From positions 1 through 58,663 of the forward strand of contig JACCWN010000056.1 of assembly GCA_013697625.1 (NCBI GenBank): a stretch of DNA of 58,663 nt. Reading direction: 5' to 3'. A program made the position numbers and the translations under genes. The notes under the pieces were generated by a model. It saw only the letters and a program-made list of their open reading frames with translations. It was not told the origin of the DNA and did not search any database. This document shows, piece by piece, positions 28,736 to 38,317 of the stretch; within the stretch, counting starts at the first letter, position 1, and every line of letters starts with the position of its first letter. Origin of the DNA: Legionella sp. GTDB taxonomy: Bacteria; Pseudomonadota; Gammaproteobacteria; Legionellales; Legionellaceae.

Positions 28736-30115
28736 CTATCTTTTCTGGTAAAAACTTTGAAGACAAGTTTCCTGTTCTTCTTCGTCCGTTGGTAACAAAT
28801 GAAGTGGTAATCTTTGCAATTTCTCCATCTTCTTCGCAAATTCTCTTCCCCACATGTACTTTTCTGATGTTAAATAAATCAAAGTGCTGGTATATAATTT
28901 AGGTAGAACTCCTAGTAGCTGGCTTGATGCTATACCAAACAGTTGCTCCAGAAATATTTTTGCAAATACGCCCTTATCTTTTAATCTAATATAATCAATG
29001 AGATTAAGATCTTGAATATGAGACATTGGCTGACATAATGATTCATAAACCCTCATGAGCCTTTTTTTATAATCAATTTCTTGGTTTTCTAGAAGACAAA
29101 GAATGGCTTTGACCGAATCAGATATTATAATTTCATCGCTCTTTGAGAGATACTCTTTAAAAATGGTAGTTAAAGCTTTAAGCAAAGCTTGCCTGTTGGC
29201 TATATTAAAATCTTTAATGTTATTTGATACACTGAAGGGTAATTTAGAATACTCACTGTTGGATAGTCGGCACTGGGGTTCAAAATAGCTCCATATGCTT
29301 TCAAGGATGTTTTTTGAAAGAAACTCTTTTTCATGGCTACAATATAGCCCAAGCAAGAAGGCTGGGGTATACTGCTTGATGGTTAAGATGACAAAAGAAA
29401 TATTATACTCTGAGCCATCCAAGTTAGGTTTAGAAGTAATTATATCCTGGAGAACATCCTGAGACAATTTTCTAGCCAAACTTTGTTCTGACTCAATACC
29501 TATTGGATCATTTAGCCTGAGTGCCCTTAAAAGATAGGTTTCTTTCAAAGACTGAACTTTAAAATTCTCACAATAAATGATTTGAATTTTCCCAATTGAA
29601 GCGAGTGGAATGCCATCTATGATTTTTTCTAAGAATTTTATGTAAAGTGTTGATTGCACAGGTTGCTTTTCTTTTGCTCTTTTTGTGGATCCTTCCTGCT
29701 TTTTTTGCGATTCATATTTTTTTATTTTTTCTGAATCTGGGCTCGAATTTAATGGAAATACATTGAGAGCATAGCCACATTCATCATAGATAGCTAAAAA
29801 CAAGCCCAGCTTTGAGGTTCTGGAACAGGTAGCTGTGAGAAACTTTCCCTCACCATCATATACTGTAGTAGAAGCTGAAAATTTTTTGTCTGAAAAATCT
29901 GCTTGCATCATTTGATAACTTGACCAAAGACGATGAGAGATTCTGGTTATATTTTGAAATCCTGGTAAATTGTTGGTACCAATTTTGCAAAAGTTTAGTG
30001 CAAGCGCAGGATTTCCCATCTGATTTTCTTCTAAATAGTATCCTGGCAAGGTCTCTTCTATATCTTCTGGATCTTGACGCTCCACCTGTACAGATGAAAA
30101 AAATCCTTGTTTCAA
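28736..30115 (-). CDS. Unknown 459-residue protein downstream of ccmI
   Basis: It starts at TTG with AAGGA about 7 bases upstream; no ATG gives a better fit. There is no signal peptide or membrane helix. The middle has a Lys/Glu/Gln-rich low-complexity stretch (about residues 130-155), and the rest is helical, with repeated Leu/Ile-rich segments (SVKAILCLLENQEIDYKKRL, GIASSQLLGVLPKLY). I recognise no family. It begins 33 bp after the ccmI stop on the same strand, so it may be read from the ccm transcript, although nothing in it suggests a haem role. Its base composition is more AT-rich than the ccm genes, suggesting a later arrival. Confidence 0.65.
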   Translation of the reverse strand: MKQGFFSSVQVERQDPEDIEETLPGYYLEENQMGNPALALNFCKIGTNNLPGFQNITRISHRLWSSYQMMQADFSDKKFSASTTVYDGEGKFLTATCSRTSKLGLFLAIYDECGYALNVFPLNSSPDSEKIKKYESQKKQEGSTKRAKEKQPVQSTLYIKFLEKIIDGIPLASIGKIQIIYCENFKVQSLKETYLLRALRLNDPIGIESEQSLARKLSQDVLQDIITSKPNLDGSEYNISFVILTIKQYTPAFLLGLYCSHEKEFLSKNILESIWSYFEPQCRLSNSEYSKLPFSVSNNIKDFNIANRQALLKALTTIFKEYLSKSDEIIISDSVKAILCLLENQEIDYKKRLMRVYESLCQPMSHIQDLNLIDYIRLKDKGVFAKIFLEQLFGIASSQLLGVLPKLYTSTLIYLTSEKYMWGREFAKKMEKLQRLPLHLLPTDEEEQETCLQSFYQKR

Positions 30116-30148
30116 TTAATTTCCTTAAAGGGTGGATATGACAACCAT

Positions 30149-30832
30149 TTATTTTAAATTTAAATTTAAATTTTCATTAGCCTTTGCAATCGCCTGCCTA
30201 AGCGCGCCAGCCTCTTTGGATTCTGGAGGTACTAAATCCAAAAGTTTTTGCCAATAAAGGATGGCTTGAGAATACTTTTTTTGAAAAAAAGAATCCATAG
30301 CTAACATTGACAAAACATCGGCCTGATTAGGATTATCCTGTAATAACTTGTTTAGAATCTTCTGAATGTCTGGGGTTATATGTTGGTTATTTAACCGCCA
30401 GGAACTAAAGGCCACTTCCACAGCATAGGTTTCTTTATTTGGATTAAACTGATAGGCCTTTGCAAAGGCCTCATAAGCGTTCTTTGTATCATTCTGCCCA
30501 TTGAATAAACGACCTAATAGGAACCAACCTTGAGCGCTTTTGGGTGTATTATCTAATTTACTTTTTAATCTATCAATCAGTTCTTGTGGATCTTTAATTG
30601 TTTTTAATACTGTTTTTACCGATTCAAGTGTTTTTTGTTTATGGATATACTGCTTCAAGGACGTATACCCTCCCCAGTGATAATAGGCCACCAGTATCAA
30701 AAGCAATACCATGGGAAAGGATACCATGCAAAGTGTAGGCTTGCTTCTTAAAGGATATAGGCAAATCGCAGAGAAGATTACAGCTTGAACCAATAGTAAA
30801 CCCACTAAAATCCATTCGCTAGCAACAATCAT
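30149..30832 (-). CDS. ccmI: Cytochrome c maturation protein CcmI (CycH-like)
   Basis: CcmI holds apocytochrome c in the periplasm for haem ligation. The 227-residue protein has two N-terminal membrane helices (about 8-28 and 36-54), a leucine-rich linker and TPR-like repeats (AQGWFLLGRLFNGQNDTKNA, ADVLSMLAMDSFFQKKYSQA). It overlaps ccmH by 4 bp and ends the ccm operon. Its short TPR part (about 140 residues) fits the shorter gammaproteobacterial forms. Confidence 0.85.
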   Translation of the reverse strand: MIVASEWILVGLLLVQAVIFSAICLYPLRSKPTLCMVSFPMVLLLILVAYYHWGGYTSLKQYIHKQKTLESVKTVLKTIKDPQELIDRLKSKLDNTPKSAQGWFLLGRLFNGQNDTKNAYEAFAKAYQFNPNKETYAVEVAFSSWRLNNQHITPDIQKILNKLLQDNPNQADVLSMLAMDSFFQKKYSQAILYWQKLLDLVPPESKEAGALRQAIAKANENLNLNLK

Positions 30833-31233
30833 TTAAAACAGCTCCGCCAAAAGATAAGTAAGCCTAACATTAGAAATAAAAAAGGACCAAACCACAACAT
30901 CAAGGTAAGGCTTTTAACTGGAGGTTTAAATAGAATAAAATCACCATACCTCGCTGTCATGAATTCAGTAATCTCAGTATCACTCTTACCCTCTGTTACC
31001 ATTTTATAGATTTGTAATTTTAAATCTTTAGCTAAAGAGGCATTAGAATCGGCCAGATCTTGATTTTGACATACCAAACACCGAAAATCTTTGAGTAAAT
31101 AATTAAATTGAGCCTCTTTTTTTAGGTTGTTAAAAGGATATAGGTCTCCAGCCATGGCTTGAGACAAAAGTGATATATAAAATAAAAACAACATTGTAAC
31201 CATTTTAGAAACTTTAAAGCTTATTAAGATCAT
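30829..31233 (-). CDS. ccmH: Cytochrome c maturation protein CcmH/CcmL
   Basis: The 134-residue thiol oxidoreductase has a signal peptide (VTMLFLFYISLLSQAMA), the haem-ligase redox motif RCLVCQNQ and a C-terminal membrane anchor. It reduces or resolves the apocytochrome CXXCH thiols before haem attachment. I start it at the ATG at 31233, which overlaps the ccmG stop as ATGA; the frame is open further upstream only inside ccmG. It is followed by ccmI with a 4-bp overlap. Confidence 0.93.
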   Translation of the reverse strand: MILISFKVSKMVTMLFLFYISLLSQAMAGDLYPFNNLKKEAQFNYLLKDFRCLVCQNQDLADSNASLAKDLKLQIYKMVTEGKSDTEITEFMTARYGDFILFKPPVKSLTLMLWFGPFLFLMLGLLIFWRSCFK

Positions 31234-31763
31234 GTTTCTTGCCTCAAAGTAGACATCAAAGGCAATATTTGTTTTTTCCAAACTGCTTGTGTCATTATCC
31301 CCACCTGCCTGTACCGAATGATGCCCTTTTTATCTATGATGAATGTTTCAGGTGCACCATAAACCCCTAAATCAATGGCAAGTGTACCCTTTAAATCTTG
31401 ACCAATGCTATGATAGGGGTTTCCCCAGTGTTGTAGCCAAAGCCTGGCATTTGCAGCCTTATCTTTATAGTTCAAACCATAAATAAGCTCACCTTGGCGG
31501 GCTAAGTGCATCAAAAAAACTTGCTCTTGTATACAGGCTTCGCACCAACTTGCCCAAACATTCAATAAAACCACTTGACCTTTAAAGTCAGCATTATCAA
31601 ACCGTTTTTTTGGATCTTGTAATTGAGGTAAGTTAAAAGATGGCATGACTTTACCAACTTGCACAGAAGGTAGATGATGGGGGTCTAGATATAAGCCTCG
31701 CCATAAGAAAATACCTAATACAATAAAAAAAACAATTGGAATAAAACGCAAACTTTGTTTCAT
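31230..31763 (-). CDS. ccmG: Periplasmic thiol:disulfide interchange protein CcmG/DsbE
   Basis: The 177-residue membrane-tethered thioredoxin has an N-terminal anchor (about 7-24), Pro-rich linker, active site WASWCEAC (Cys74/Cys77) and cis-Pro region GAPETFIID. It keeps apocytochrome c cysteines reduced. It overlaps ccmF and ccmH by 4 bp each. Confidence 0.95.
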   Translation of the reverse strand: MKQSLRFIPIVFFIVLGIFLWRGLYLDPHHLPSVQVGKVMPSFNLPQLQDPKKRFDNADFKGQVVLLNVWASWCEACIQEQVFLMHLARQGELIYGLNYKDKAANARLWLQHWGNPYHSIGQDLKGTLAIDLGVYGAPETFIIDKKGIIRYRQVGIMTQAVWKKQILPLMSTLRQET

Positions 31764-33712
31764 AGCGAGGTCGCTCTTTCAACACCTAGCTTTATAGGCC
31801 GTTTTTTATAATAACGCCTATCCGTAAGGGCCAATATGCCGCCTACTAAAATCATAAACCCTCCACCCCAAATCCAACGAATGAAAGGCTTGTAATAAAG
31901 ACGAACCGACCAATAATTGTCACCTAATGGTTCACCCAAAGCAATATAAATATCTCTAAATGGACTTACATCAATTGCAGCTTCAGTCATTGCCATCTGT
32001 GCAATGGTATACACTCTTTTTTCAGGATATATGAATTTTGTTTTATTTTTATAGGTGATACCAAATTTTGCTCTAGTACCATTGTAGTTGGGCCCATTGA
32101 ACACAGATTGATTGATGAATTGAATCTGATACGAGCCTAGATGAGTCATTTCTCCTGAGCGCATCAGTACATCGGTTTGGATACCATAATTGTTTGAAAT
32201 GGCTATCCCAATCACAATAACCGCAACCCCAACATGGGCTACCACCATACCCCAATACGCTTGACTAAGACCCTTCCATCCACGGTCTTGAATTTTTTTA
32301 ATCACAGCCCTAAGTGTGCTTGAAATAACCCAAATCGATAACACCAATCCGAGAAATGCTTGATAATTAAACACATTGCCTTGGCTAAATATCACAAGTA
32401 TTGCAATACCCAAACTGAGCAAACCAATGGTCCCTAAGTTTTTAATTAGGGTGTTTTTAGGCTTATTGTGCCAAGGCAGGTGTAAGCCAAGGCCCATCAA
32501 TATCAACAGTGGCACCATCAAAGGGACAAATACTGCATTAAAGTAAGGTGCACCCACTGAAATCTTACCAAGACCTAAACCATCCACCAGCAAGGGATAA
32601 ACTGTACCCATTAAAACCGTCAACATGATGACTACTAAAAACACATTATTCAATAAAAGCGCACTTTCACGAGACAGGTAACTGGGGGCTTTTTGCCTCT
32701 GTAAACCATGTGCTCTAAACAAAAATAATAGCAAAGAGCCACCTATGACCATGAACAAAAACACAAGAATGAAAAAGCCTCTTTCTGGATCCACAGCGAA
32801 AGCATGCACTGAAGTTAAGACACCAGAGCGAACTAAAAAAGTACCTATTAAACTCAAAGAAAAAGCCGCAATTGCCAATAGAATAGTCCAAGCTTTAAAT
32901 TGTTGACGCTGTTCCACCACAGCCAATGAATGTATCAAAGCAGTTCCAGCAAGCCAGGGCATAAAAGAGGCATTTTCAACTGGATCCCAAAACCACCATC
33001 CCCCCCAGCCTAATTCTCTATATGCCCACCAACTACCTAAAGTAATTCCAGCTGTTAAGCAGCACCAAGCCGCCAAAGTCCACGGCCTGGTCCATTTGGA
33101 CCAACTGGGCTCCAATTCTTTTGCCCATAAAGCCGCCACAGCAAAAGCAAAGGCCACTGAAAACCCAACATACCCCATGTACAACATGGGTGGATGGAAT
33201 AAAAATCCTGGATCTTGTAATAAGGGGTTGAGATCACGACCTTTGACATTGAGACTTTGAAACTGCCTTAAAAAAGGATTAGAGGTAGCCAATAAAAATA
33301 AAATAAATCCAACACTCAATCCCCCCAATACAACCAAAACACGGGTCCTCATGAATGTATCTAAACTTGAACTTAAACAGGTCACAAGAAGCATCCAAAA
33401 ACTTAAAATAGCCACCCATAATAACATAGACCCTTCATGACCTCCCCAAACAGCACACAGTTTATAAAACCAGGGCAAGGCAATACTTGAATTATTGAGT
33501 ACATAATTAACTGAAAAATCGTCAAATAAAAAACATAGGGTTAAACTGATATAAGCCAAAGAGACAAAAATAAATTGCAGTACAACATAAAAATGAGCAG
33601 ACTGCATCCAGTCAAAGCGATTTTTACATAAACCTAAGCAAGGCACCAAGGTCAACATGAGTGCGCAAACCAATGCTAAGATTAAAAAAAACACCCCCAT
33701 TTCTGCTATCAT
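31760..33712 (-). CDS. ccmF: Haem lyase subunit CcmF
   Basis: CcmF is the core of the cytochrome c haem lyase. The 650-residue polytopic protein has many transmembrane helices, the tryptophan-rich WWD motif [20 protein letters not shown], conserved His residues in flanking loops (GGHEGS) and a large periplasmic loop before the last helix. Length agrees with E. coli CcmF (647). It overlaps ccmE and ccmG by 4 bp, showing tight translational coupling. Confidence 0.95.
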   Translation of the reverse strand: MIAEMGVFFLILALVCALMLTLVPCLGLCKNRFDWMQSAHFYVVLQFIFVSLAYISLTLCFLFDDFSVNYVLNNSSIALPWFYKLCAVWGGHEGSMLLWVAILSFWMLLVTCLSSSLDTFMRTRVLVVLGGLSVGFILFLLATSNPFLRQFQSLNVKGRDLNPLLQDPGFLFHPPMLYMGYVGFSVAFAFAVAALWAKELEPSWSKWTRPWTLAAWCCLTAGITLGSWWAYRELGWGGWWFWDPVENASFMPWLAGTALIHSLAVVEQRQQFKAWTILLAIAAFSLSLIGTFLVRSGVLTSVHAFAVDPERGFFILVFLFMVIGGSLLLFLFRAHGLQRQKAPSYLSRESALLLNNVFLVVIMLTVLMGTVYPLLVDGLGLGKISVGAPYFNAVFVPLMVPLLILMGLGLHLPWHNKPKNTLIKNLGTIGLLSLGIAILVIFSQGNVFNYQAFLGLVLSIWVISSTLRAVIKKIQDRGWKGLSQAYWGMVVAHVGVAVIVIGIAISNNYGIQTDVLMRSGEMTHLGSYQIQFINQSVFNGPNYNGTRAKFGITYKNKTKFIYPEKRVYTIAQMAMTEAAIDVSPFRDIYIALGEPLGDNYWSVRLYYKPFIRWIWGGGFMILVGGILALTDRRYYKKRPIKLGVERATSL

Positions 33713-34140
33713 GAACCGCCCTGCTTACCCAAAGCTGCTTTTACTTCAGGAGGCATATAATTGGCATCATGCTTAGCTAAAACTTGTACCGCATTAAAAC
33801 TGTTGTTATTGATAAGTTCACCTTCTGCTACGACGCCCTGCCCCTCTCGAAATAAATCAGGTAGGATACCTGTGAAGGAAACTTCAATGCTGTTTCTAAA
33901 ATCAGTCAGCTTAAATCTAACACGCAAATTTTGAGTATCACGAAGGACACTTCCTTTCTCCACCATGCCCCCTATTCGAATCTTATGGTGCATGGGCGCA
34001 ATACCTAAAAACATGTCTGAGGGTGTATAAAACAAGCTGATGTTTTGTCTCAAAGCATACAAAACCAAGGTAGTGACTGCTGCTAGAATGGCTAATAAAA
34101 ACGAAATTTTTACTAATTTATTTCTACGGCTTGGAATCAT
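33709..34140 (-). CDS. ccmE: Haem chaperone CcmE
   Basis: CcmE binds haem covalently in the periplasm and hands it to CcmF. The 143-residue protein has one N-terminal helix (about 9-29), an OB-fold ([32 protein letters not shown]) and the haem-binding His124 in [11 protein letters not shown]. The ATG overlaps the ccmD stop as ATGA. Confidence 0.95.
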   Translation of the reverse strand: MIPSRRNKLVKISFLLAILAAVTTLVLYALRQNISLFYTPSDMFLGIAPMHHKIRIGGMVEKGSVLRDTQNLRVRFKLTDFRNSIEVSFTGILPDLFREGQGVVAEGELINNNSFNAVQVLAKHDANYMPPEVKAALGKQGGS

Positions 34141-34304
34141 AAGTCCAAACCCTTAAACCATTGTACCAAGCGATGTTTTGTTCTTTTTTTCTGCCATTTG
34201 ATCTGTAAGTAATTACCGATTAAAACCAGGCCAACCACCCCATAGGCTGTCCAAATATAAAAGCAATACCCATTCATTTTAAACCATGTATAAAGATGAT
34301 TCAT
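34137..34304 (-). CDS. ccmD: Haem exporter protein CcmD (55 residues)
   Basis: A short frame runs from ATG at 34304 to TGA at 34139-34137. It encodes one transmembrane helix ([20 protein letters not shown]) followed by a basic cytoplasmic tail ([10 protein letters not shown]). It starts immediately after the ccmC stop and overlaps ccmE as ATGA. This position, size and topology are those of CcmD, which releases holo-CcmE from the CcmABC complex. It is too short for common length cutoffs. Confidence 0.9.
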   Translation of the reverse strand: MNHLYTWFKMNGYCFYIWTAYGVVGLVLIGNYLQIKWQKKRTKHRLVQWFKGLDL

Positions 34305-35054
34305 TTAAAAATGTCCTTCAAATTGAAGCTTAACCCAACTTCGCCTACGTTCTCGTAATAATAACTCATCTCTTGCTTTCTCTAATACGGCCCATATACA
34401 AAAAAATATAAAACCAATTAAACTTAAGACCAAAGGGTATAACATGGTGGTATCTATTTTTGGTTTTGCAAAAATTGATAAAGTGGCCCCCTGATGCAAG
34501 GTATGCCACCAAAAAACTGAATAATGAATGATGGGTAAATCAACCAATCCTACCAAAACTAGAATAGCAATGATCCTATCCCCATCACTCTTAGTTCTCA
34601 CTGCTTGATGTGTTGCCAAAATAGCAAAATACAGGAAAAGTAAAATCAATTCAGAAGTCAATCGCGCATCCCAAACCCACCAATCGCCCCACATTGGCTT
34701 GCCCCAAATACTGCCTGTTATTAAAGCAAGTACGGTCATAGATGCCCCTACTTGTGCAGTTATGCTCAATAAAATACCCGCAATTTTTATGCGCCAAACC
34801 AACAACAAGATTGCAAAAAAGCCCATGCTTCCATAAAGTGCCATAGATAAAAAGGCTGTCGGTACATGTACGTAAATGATTCTGTAGGCATCACCCTGTT
34901 GGTAGTCTGCAGGCGCAAATACCAATCCCCAGAATAAGCCTGTAACCAAAGCGCATACTGCAACCGCTGCAACCCAGGGAATGAGTCGTCCTGATAGGCT
35001 ATAAAAAGTCTTAGGGGAGGCAAACTGGTATATTAAATTCCACATAGGTAGCAT
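34305..35054 (-). CDS. ccmC: Haem exporter protein CcmC
   Basis: CcmC loads haem onto CcmE. The 249-residue protein has six transmembrane segments and the WWD motif in MWGDWWVWDARLTSELILL, with conserved periplasmic His residues in HVPTAFLS and HYSVFWWHTLHQGAT. Starts at 35054 or 35045 (both ATG) are possible, and neither has a strong ribosome site. It lies 35 bp after ccmB and abuts ccmD. Confidence 0.95.
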   Translation of the reverse strand: MLPMWNLIYQFASPKTFYSLSGRLIPWVAAVAVCALVTGLFWGLVFAPADYQQGDAYRIIYVHVPTAFLSMALYGSMGFFAILLLVWRIKIAGILLSITAQVGASMTVLALITGSIWGKPMWGDWWVWDARLTSELILLFLYFAILATHQAVRTKSDGDRIIAILVLVGLVDLPIIHYSVFWWHTLHQGATLSIFAKPKIDTTMLYPLVLSLIGFIFFCIWAVLEKARDELLLRERRRSWVKLQFEGHF

Positions 35055-35089
35055 TTAAGTCATAAAAAAAAGGGGTATTTTAACACGCA

Positions 35090-35788
35090 TTAATCTGCAT
35101 AGCTAATTCGAATGATACCTGCAATTGCAAAGGGTAAAAAACCAAAGGCTAACAAGGACATCGCCAATAATAAAGCTAAGAAACCACCAATTGGCAAGTC
35201 TTGCATTGCGATGTGCACAGTCCCACTGCCAAAGATAAGCAATGGCAAAGTCAAAGGTAATAGAATCAGCGCCATCAAAGCGCCTTTTTGATTGACACCC
35301 ATCCCAAAACTTGCAGCCAAGGCGCATAGAAAAAGCAAAGCCGGCGTTCCGCAAAGCAGGCTTAAAAACAAGACCCAGGTTTCCCAAAGATTCAAGGAAA
35401 ATAACAAAGCAACGATGGGCATCGATAGCATCAAAGGTACTAAGATTAATAACCAGTGTGCAAACACCTTGGCACATACTAATCCTGTCAGGGAGTAGCC
35501 TGAAACCAACCATTGTTCAATAATACCAAGTTCATAATCTTCTTGAAATAAATGTTCTGCGGAAAGCAACATGGCTAACAAAAGTCCCATCCAAACCAAG
35601 CCAGGAGCAATGGATCGCAGAAATTGTATCTCAGGTTTCAGAGTCAATGGAAAGATAAATAATATAATGAAAAAAAACAAACAAAAGTTCACTAAAAAAC
35701 GAATTTGCCTCAGCTGAATTAATACATCTCGTTTAAATTGCTTCAAAAACAATCCTAACTCACTTCCATGGACAATCTTCACAAACAA
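35090..35788 (-). CDS. ccmB: Haem exporter permease CcmB
   Basis: The 232-residue membrane subunit of the CcmAB ABC module has six hydrophobic segments and the family motifs LVWMGLLLAMLLSAEHLFQE and GIIEQWLVSG. With CcmA it powers release of holo-CcmE. It overlaps the ccmA 3' end by 10 bp. Confidence 0.93.
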   Translation of the reverse strand: MFVKIVHGSELGLFLKQFKRDVLIQLRQIRFLVNFCLFFFIILFIFPLTLKPEIQFLRSIAPGLVWMGLLLAMLLSAEHLFQEDYELGIIEQWLVSGYSLTGLVCAKVFAHWLLILVPLMLSMPIVALLFSLNLWETWVLFLSLLCGTPALLFLCALAASFGMGVNQKGALMALILLPLTLPLLIFGSGTVHIAMQDLPIGGFLALLLAMSLLAFGFLPFAIAGIIRISYAD

Positions 35789-36384
35789 TATTCCTGATAA
35801 TCTGGTGAATCAGCAAATGGACCATTTTGGTGTGATGTAAAAATCACAGCTCCACCACCATGGCGATGCTGCTCAATTTTTTTTCTTAAAACGGAAAAAG
35901 CAAATGCGTCCAAGGCATCAAAAGGTTCATCCAATAGCCACAATGTTGCACTGCTCATCCATAAACGTAATAAGCCAACTTGTCTTTTTTGACCGGCAGA
36001 AAGGGTGGCACATAATTTATCCATATGTGTTTCTAACCTAAATTGTGCAGCCAAGATATCCAATTCATGAGGCTCTAAATCACAATGTAAATCAAAATAA
36101 CAATTTTCTCTTAGGGACAAACTAGGACAAACTGCAGTTTTATGCCCAACAAAACAGATGGTTTGTTGATGTGAAGCTTGATATTGTGGCATTGGTTGTT
36201 CGAAAATTTCAATCGAGCCCTGACGTGGTGTATATAAACCTGCAATTAATTTAAGTAAGGTGGTTTTGCCCGCACCATTTGAACCTTTTAAATGTAATAA
36301 TCCACCAGATGCCAACTGGAAATTAACGTTTTTTAGTACACACTGGTCTTGATAATCAAAATAAACCTTATTCACATGCAGCAT
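35779..36384 (-). CDS. ccmA: Haem exporter ATP-binding protein CcmA
   Basis: The 201-residue ABC ATPase has Walker A GSNGAGKTTLLK, signature LSAGQKRQ, Walker B LWLLDEPFDALD and the switch His in FTSHQ. The LSAGQ variant signature is characteristic of CcmA. It is first in the ccmABCDEFGHI operon. A perfect inverted repeat lies 44 bp upstream. Confidence 0.95.
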   Translation of the reverse strand: MLHVNKVYFDYQDQCVLKNVNFQLASGGLLHLKGSNGAGKTTLLKLIAGLYTPRQGSIEIFEQPMPQYQASHQQTICFVGHKTAVCPSLSLRENCYFDLHCDLEPHELDILAAQFRLETHMDKLCATLSAGQKRQVGLLRLWMSSATLWLLDEPFDALDAFAFSVLRKKIEQHRHGGGAVIFTSHQNGPFADSPDYQEYCL

Positions 36385-36427
36385 GGGTTATTCATTGTAG
36401 AAAAAGCTATGAGACTAACGAGAAATA

Positions 36428-36473
36428 CTGGAGAGCGCAAGTTTTAATTTCATACAAAACTTGCGCTCTCCAG
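36428..36473. repeat. Perfect 18-bp inverted repeat upstream of ccmA
   Basis: CTGGAGAGCGCAAGTTTT at 36428-36445 and its exact complement at 36456-36473 enclose a 10-nt AT-rich loop. It sits between the divergent ccmA and sohB genes. It could be an operator, a hairpin from a small mobile element or a bidirectional transcription stop; nothing decides between these. Confidence 0.7.
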
Positions 36474-36490
36474 TGCAGACAGTCATAATT

Positions 36491-36663
36491 AGTCAATGGT
36501 GCGTAAGTGATTTTTACCCAGCCCCAAGGTCCACGGCCATGTCATTACCCACAAGTAGGAAAAGGATTGATGAATAAGATAACATACTTATGGGTAATGA
36601 TATGCCCGCGGCTTTTCAGCGGGACCTCGGACTAAGGGGTAAAATGAGTTTGCGCCAGAGACT
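36491..36663. repeat. Family B MITE-like element, copy 2 (uninterrupted form)
   Basis: The 173-bp element has ends AGTCAATGGTGCG and, inverted, AGTCTCTGGCGCA. The internal arms contain the CATTACCCACAAGTAGG and GGGTAATG blocks shared with the copy at 53044-53372. Flanks AATT and AATA suggest a decayed 4-bp duplication. It lacks the nested palindromic insert, so it preserves the near-empty site. With the hairpin at 36428 it fills most of the 36385-36746 gap. Confidence 0.75.
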
Positions 36664-36746
36664 AATAAAATGATACTGGACTAATATAATGAAACTGTTA
36701 GTTCCACCATGTTCATTTGATTCACGGGTTTATATTAAGGATACTA

Positions 36747-37691
36747 ATGGAATTTTTAAGCCAATATGGTTTGTTTCTTTTAAAATCGGTAACCGTAGTT
36801 ATTGCATTTTTGTTGATACTCGCAGGTTTTTTTTCCTTTAGTCGAAAACCCAAACCTCTAGTAGAAGTGACCTCACTAAATACTCATTATGAAAACTTTC
36901 ATACGATCATGAATAAGCAAGTTCATAATATAAAGCCTGAAAAGAAGAAGAAGAAAAAAGGGGGAAAGCAGTCATCACCCAGTTTATTTGTAATTGATTT
37001 CAATGGCGACATAAAAGCATCCCAAGTTGAGCAGCTTCGTGAAGAGATTTCTGCCATTCTTTCCATTGCTAAACAAGATGACGAAGTCCTCATTCGTTTG
37101 GAAAGCCCTGGTGGTTCTGTCAATGGCTATGGGTTGGCTGCCGCAGAACTTCAACGTATACGCGATAAAAAAATTCCACTTACCGTATGTATAGATAAAG
37201 TTGCCGCAAGTGGTGGTTATTTAATGGCCTGCGTTGCCAATCAAATTCTTGCGGCTCCCTTTGCAATCATTGGTTCTATAGGCGTAGTTGCACAAATTCC
37301 TAATTTTCACCGTTTACTCAAAAAAAATAATGTAGACATTGAATTACTAACAGCAGGGGATTACAAAAGAACGCTGACTTTGTTAGGTGAAAACACGGAA
37401 GTAGGTAGGAAAAAATTTCAAGAGGACTTAGAAAAGATTCATCTGGCTTTCAAAAAATATTTATTAGCTCATCGTGGCCAACTGGATATGGATAAAGTGT
37501 CTACCGGAGAACATTGGCTCGCAACCGACGCTTTTGATTTACGCCTTGTTGATAAAATCATAACCAGCGATCAATACCTTATTGAAAAGATGAATATTTT
37601 TAAGGCCTTTAAAATATCTGTACATGTCAAAGGCTCTATTATAAATAAGCTTCTGAAACCCATCATGAATTTGATGCATCCATGGGGATAA
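36747..37691 (+). CDS. sohB: Inner-membrane signal-peptide-peptidase-like protease SohB
   Basis: The 314-residue S49-family serine protease starts at ATG 36747, where AAGGA precedes it; the open frame back to a TTG at 36717 has no ribosome site. It has an N-terminal membrane anchor (about 5-30), a Lys-rich linker (KPEKKKKKKGGK), then the S49 core. That core has VLIRLESPGGSVNGYGLA, the nucleophile Ser in KVAASGGYLMA, IGSIGVV, and the general-base Lys in the TAGDYKRTLT region. SohB is thought to degrade signal peptides or membrane protein fragments. Length is a little shorter than E. coli SohB (349). Confidence 0.92.
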   Translation: MEFLSQYGLFLLKSVTVVIAFLLILAGFFSFSRKPKPLVEVTSLNTHYENFHTIMNKQVHNIKPEKKKKKKGGKQSSPSLFVIDFNGDIKASQVEQLREEISAILSIAKQDDEVLIRLESPGGSVNGYGLAAAELQRIRDKKIPLTVCIDKVAASGGYLMACVANQILAAPFAIIGSIGVVAQIPNFHRLLKKNNVDIELLTAGDYKRTLTLLGENTEVGRKKFQEDLEKIHLAFKKYLLAHRGQLDMDKVSTGEHWLATDAFDLRLVDKIITSDQYLIEKMNIFKAFKISVHVKGSIINKLLKPIMNLMHPWG

Positions 37692-37809
37692 GTGGCTAAG
37701 CAATTCTTTTTAAAATGATATATAATTTAAAACAAAGCTCATTTTGATGGGTTAATTCGATAAGTCAATGATAGGAAATTTCAAAATTTACACAACGAGG
37801 GAGTAAGCA

Positions 37810-38283
37810 ATGAGCGATTACAAGTCAAAGTTACCCGATTTTAAAGAGATTACCTCAATAGTAAGTAAATTATTCAAAGATATAAAAAACAGCGTAGATG
37901 AAGTAGTCAAAGACTATAAAGACAAAAGAAAGGAAAGCGAAGAAACGCCTCAGGAAAAATCTACTCAACAAGCCCAAACAAATTACAAAACAGATACAAA
38001 AAACCAGTCCGAACCTACTTACAGACCCGATCCAGGCGCCCAGTCCACTGAAATACCCAAAGTTGTAACATCACCTAAAGGGGCCTCAGCTCACAAAAGT
38101 AGATCAACTTCAAAAGCTGATCCAAGTCATAATGTCGATGCCACTCATCATGAAAAAATTAGGAAAACCCCTGGTGTTAAAAGTCCCACTGTTAAAATTG
38201 TAGATATAGACACAGTTGAACCTAAACGCACCCCTAAGAAAAGCGATAATAGTCCAAATGATGATAGCGAAAGTGGGCTTTAG
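37810..38283 (+). CDS. Low-complexity hydrophilic protein, unknown
   Basis: The 157-residue protein starts at ATG after CGAGGGAG. A short amphipathic helix (about 8-45: FKEITSIVSKLFKDIKNSVD) precedes a disordered region rich in Lys, Ser, Thr, Pro, Asp and Gln. There is no signal peptide, membrane segment or Cys. I know no family. Such proteins may be scaffold-like, phasin-like or secreted, and the sequence does not decide between these. It stands alone, with its own upstream region, between sohB and the FleQ gene. Its coding status rests on the good ribosome site and consistent codon use. Confidence 0.6.
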   Translation: MSDYKSKLPDFKEITSIVSKLFKDIKNSVDEVVKDYKDKRKESEETPQEKSTQQAQTNYKTDTKNQSEPTYRPDPGAQSTEIPKVVTSPKGASAHKSRSTSKADPSHNVDATHHEKIRKTPGVKSPTVKIVDIDTVEPKRTPKKSDNSPNDDSESGL

Positions 38284-38317
38284 TTTTAATGTATGTGTTT
38301 GCGCTCCCTCAAACCGC

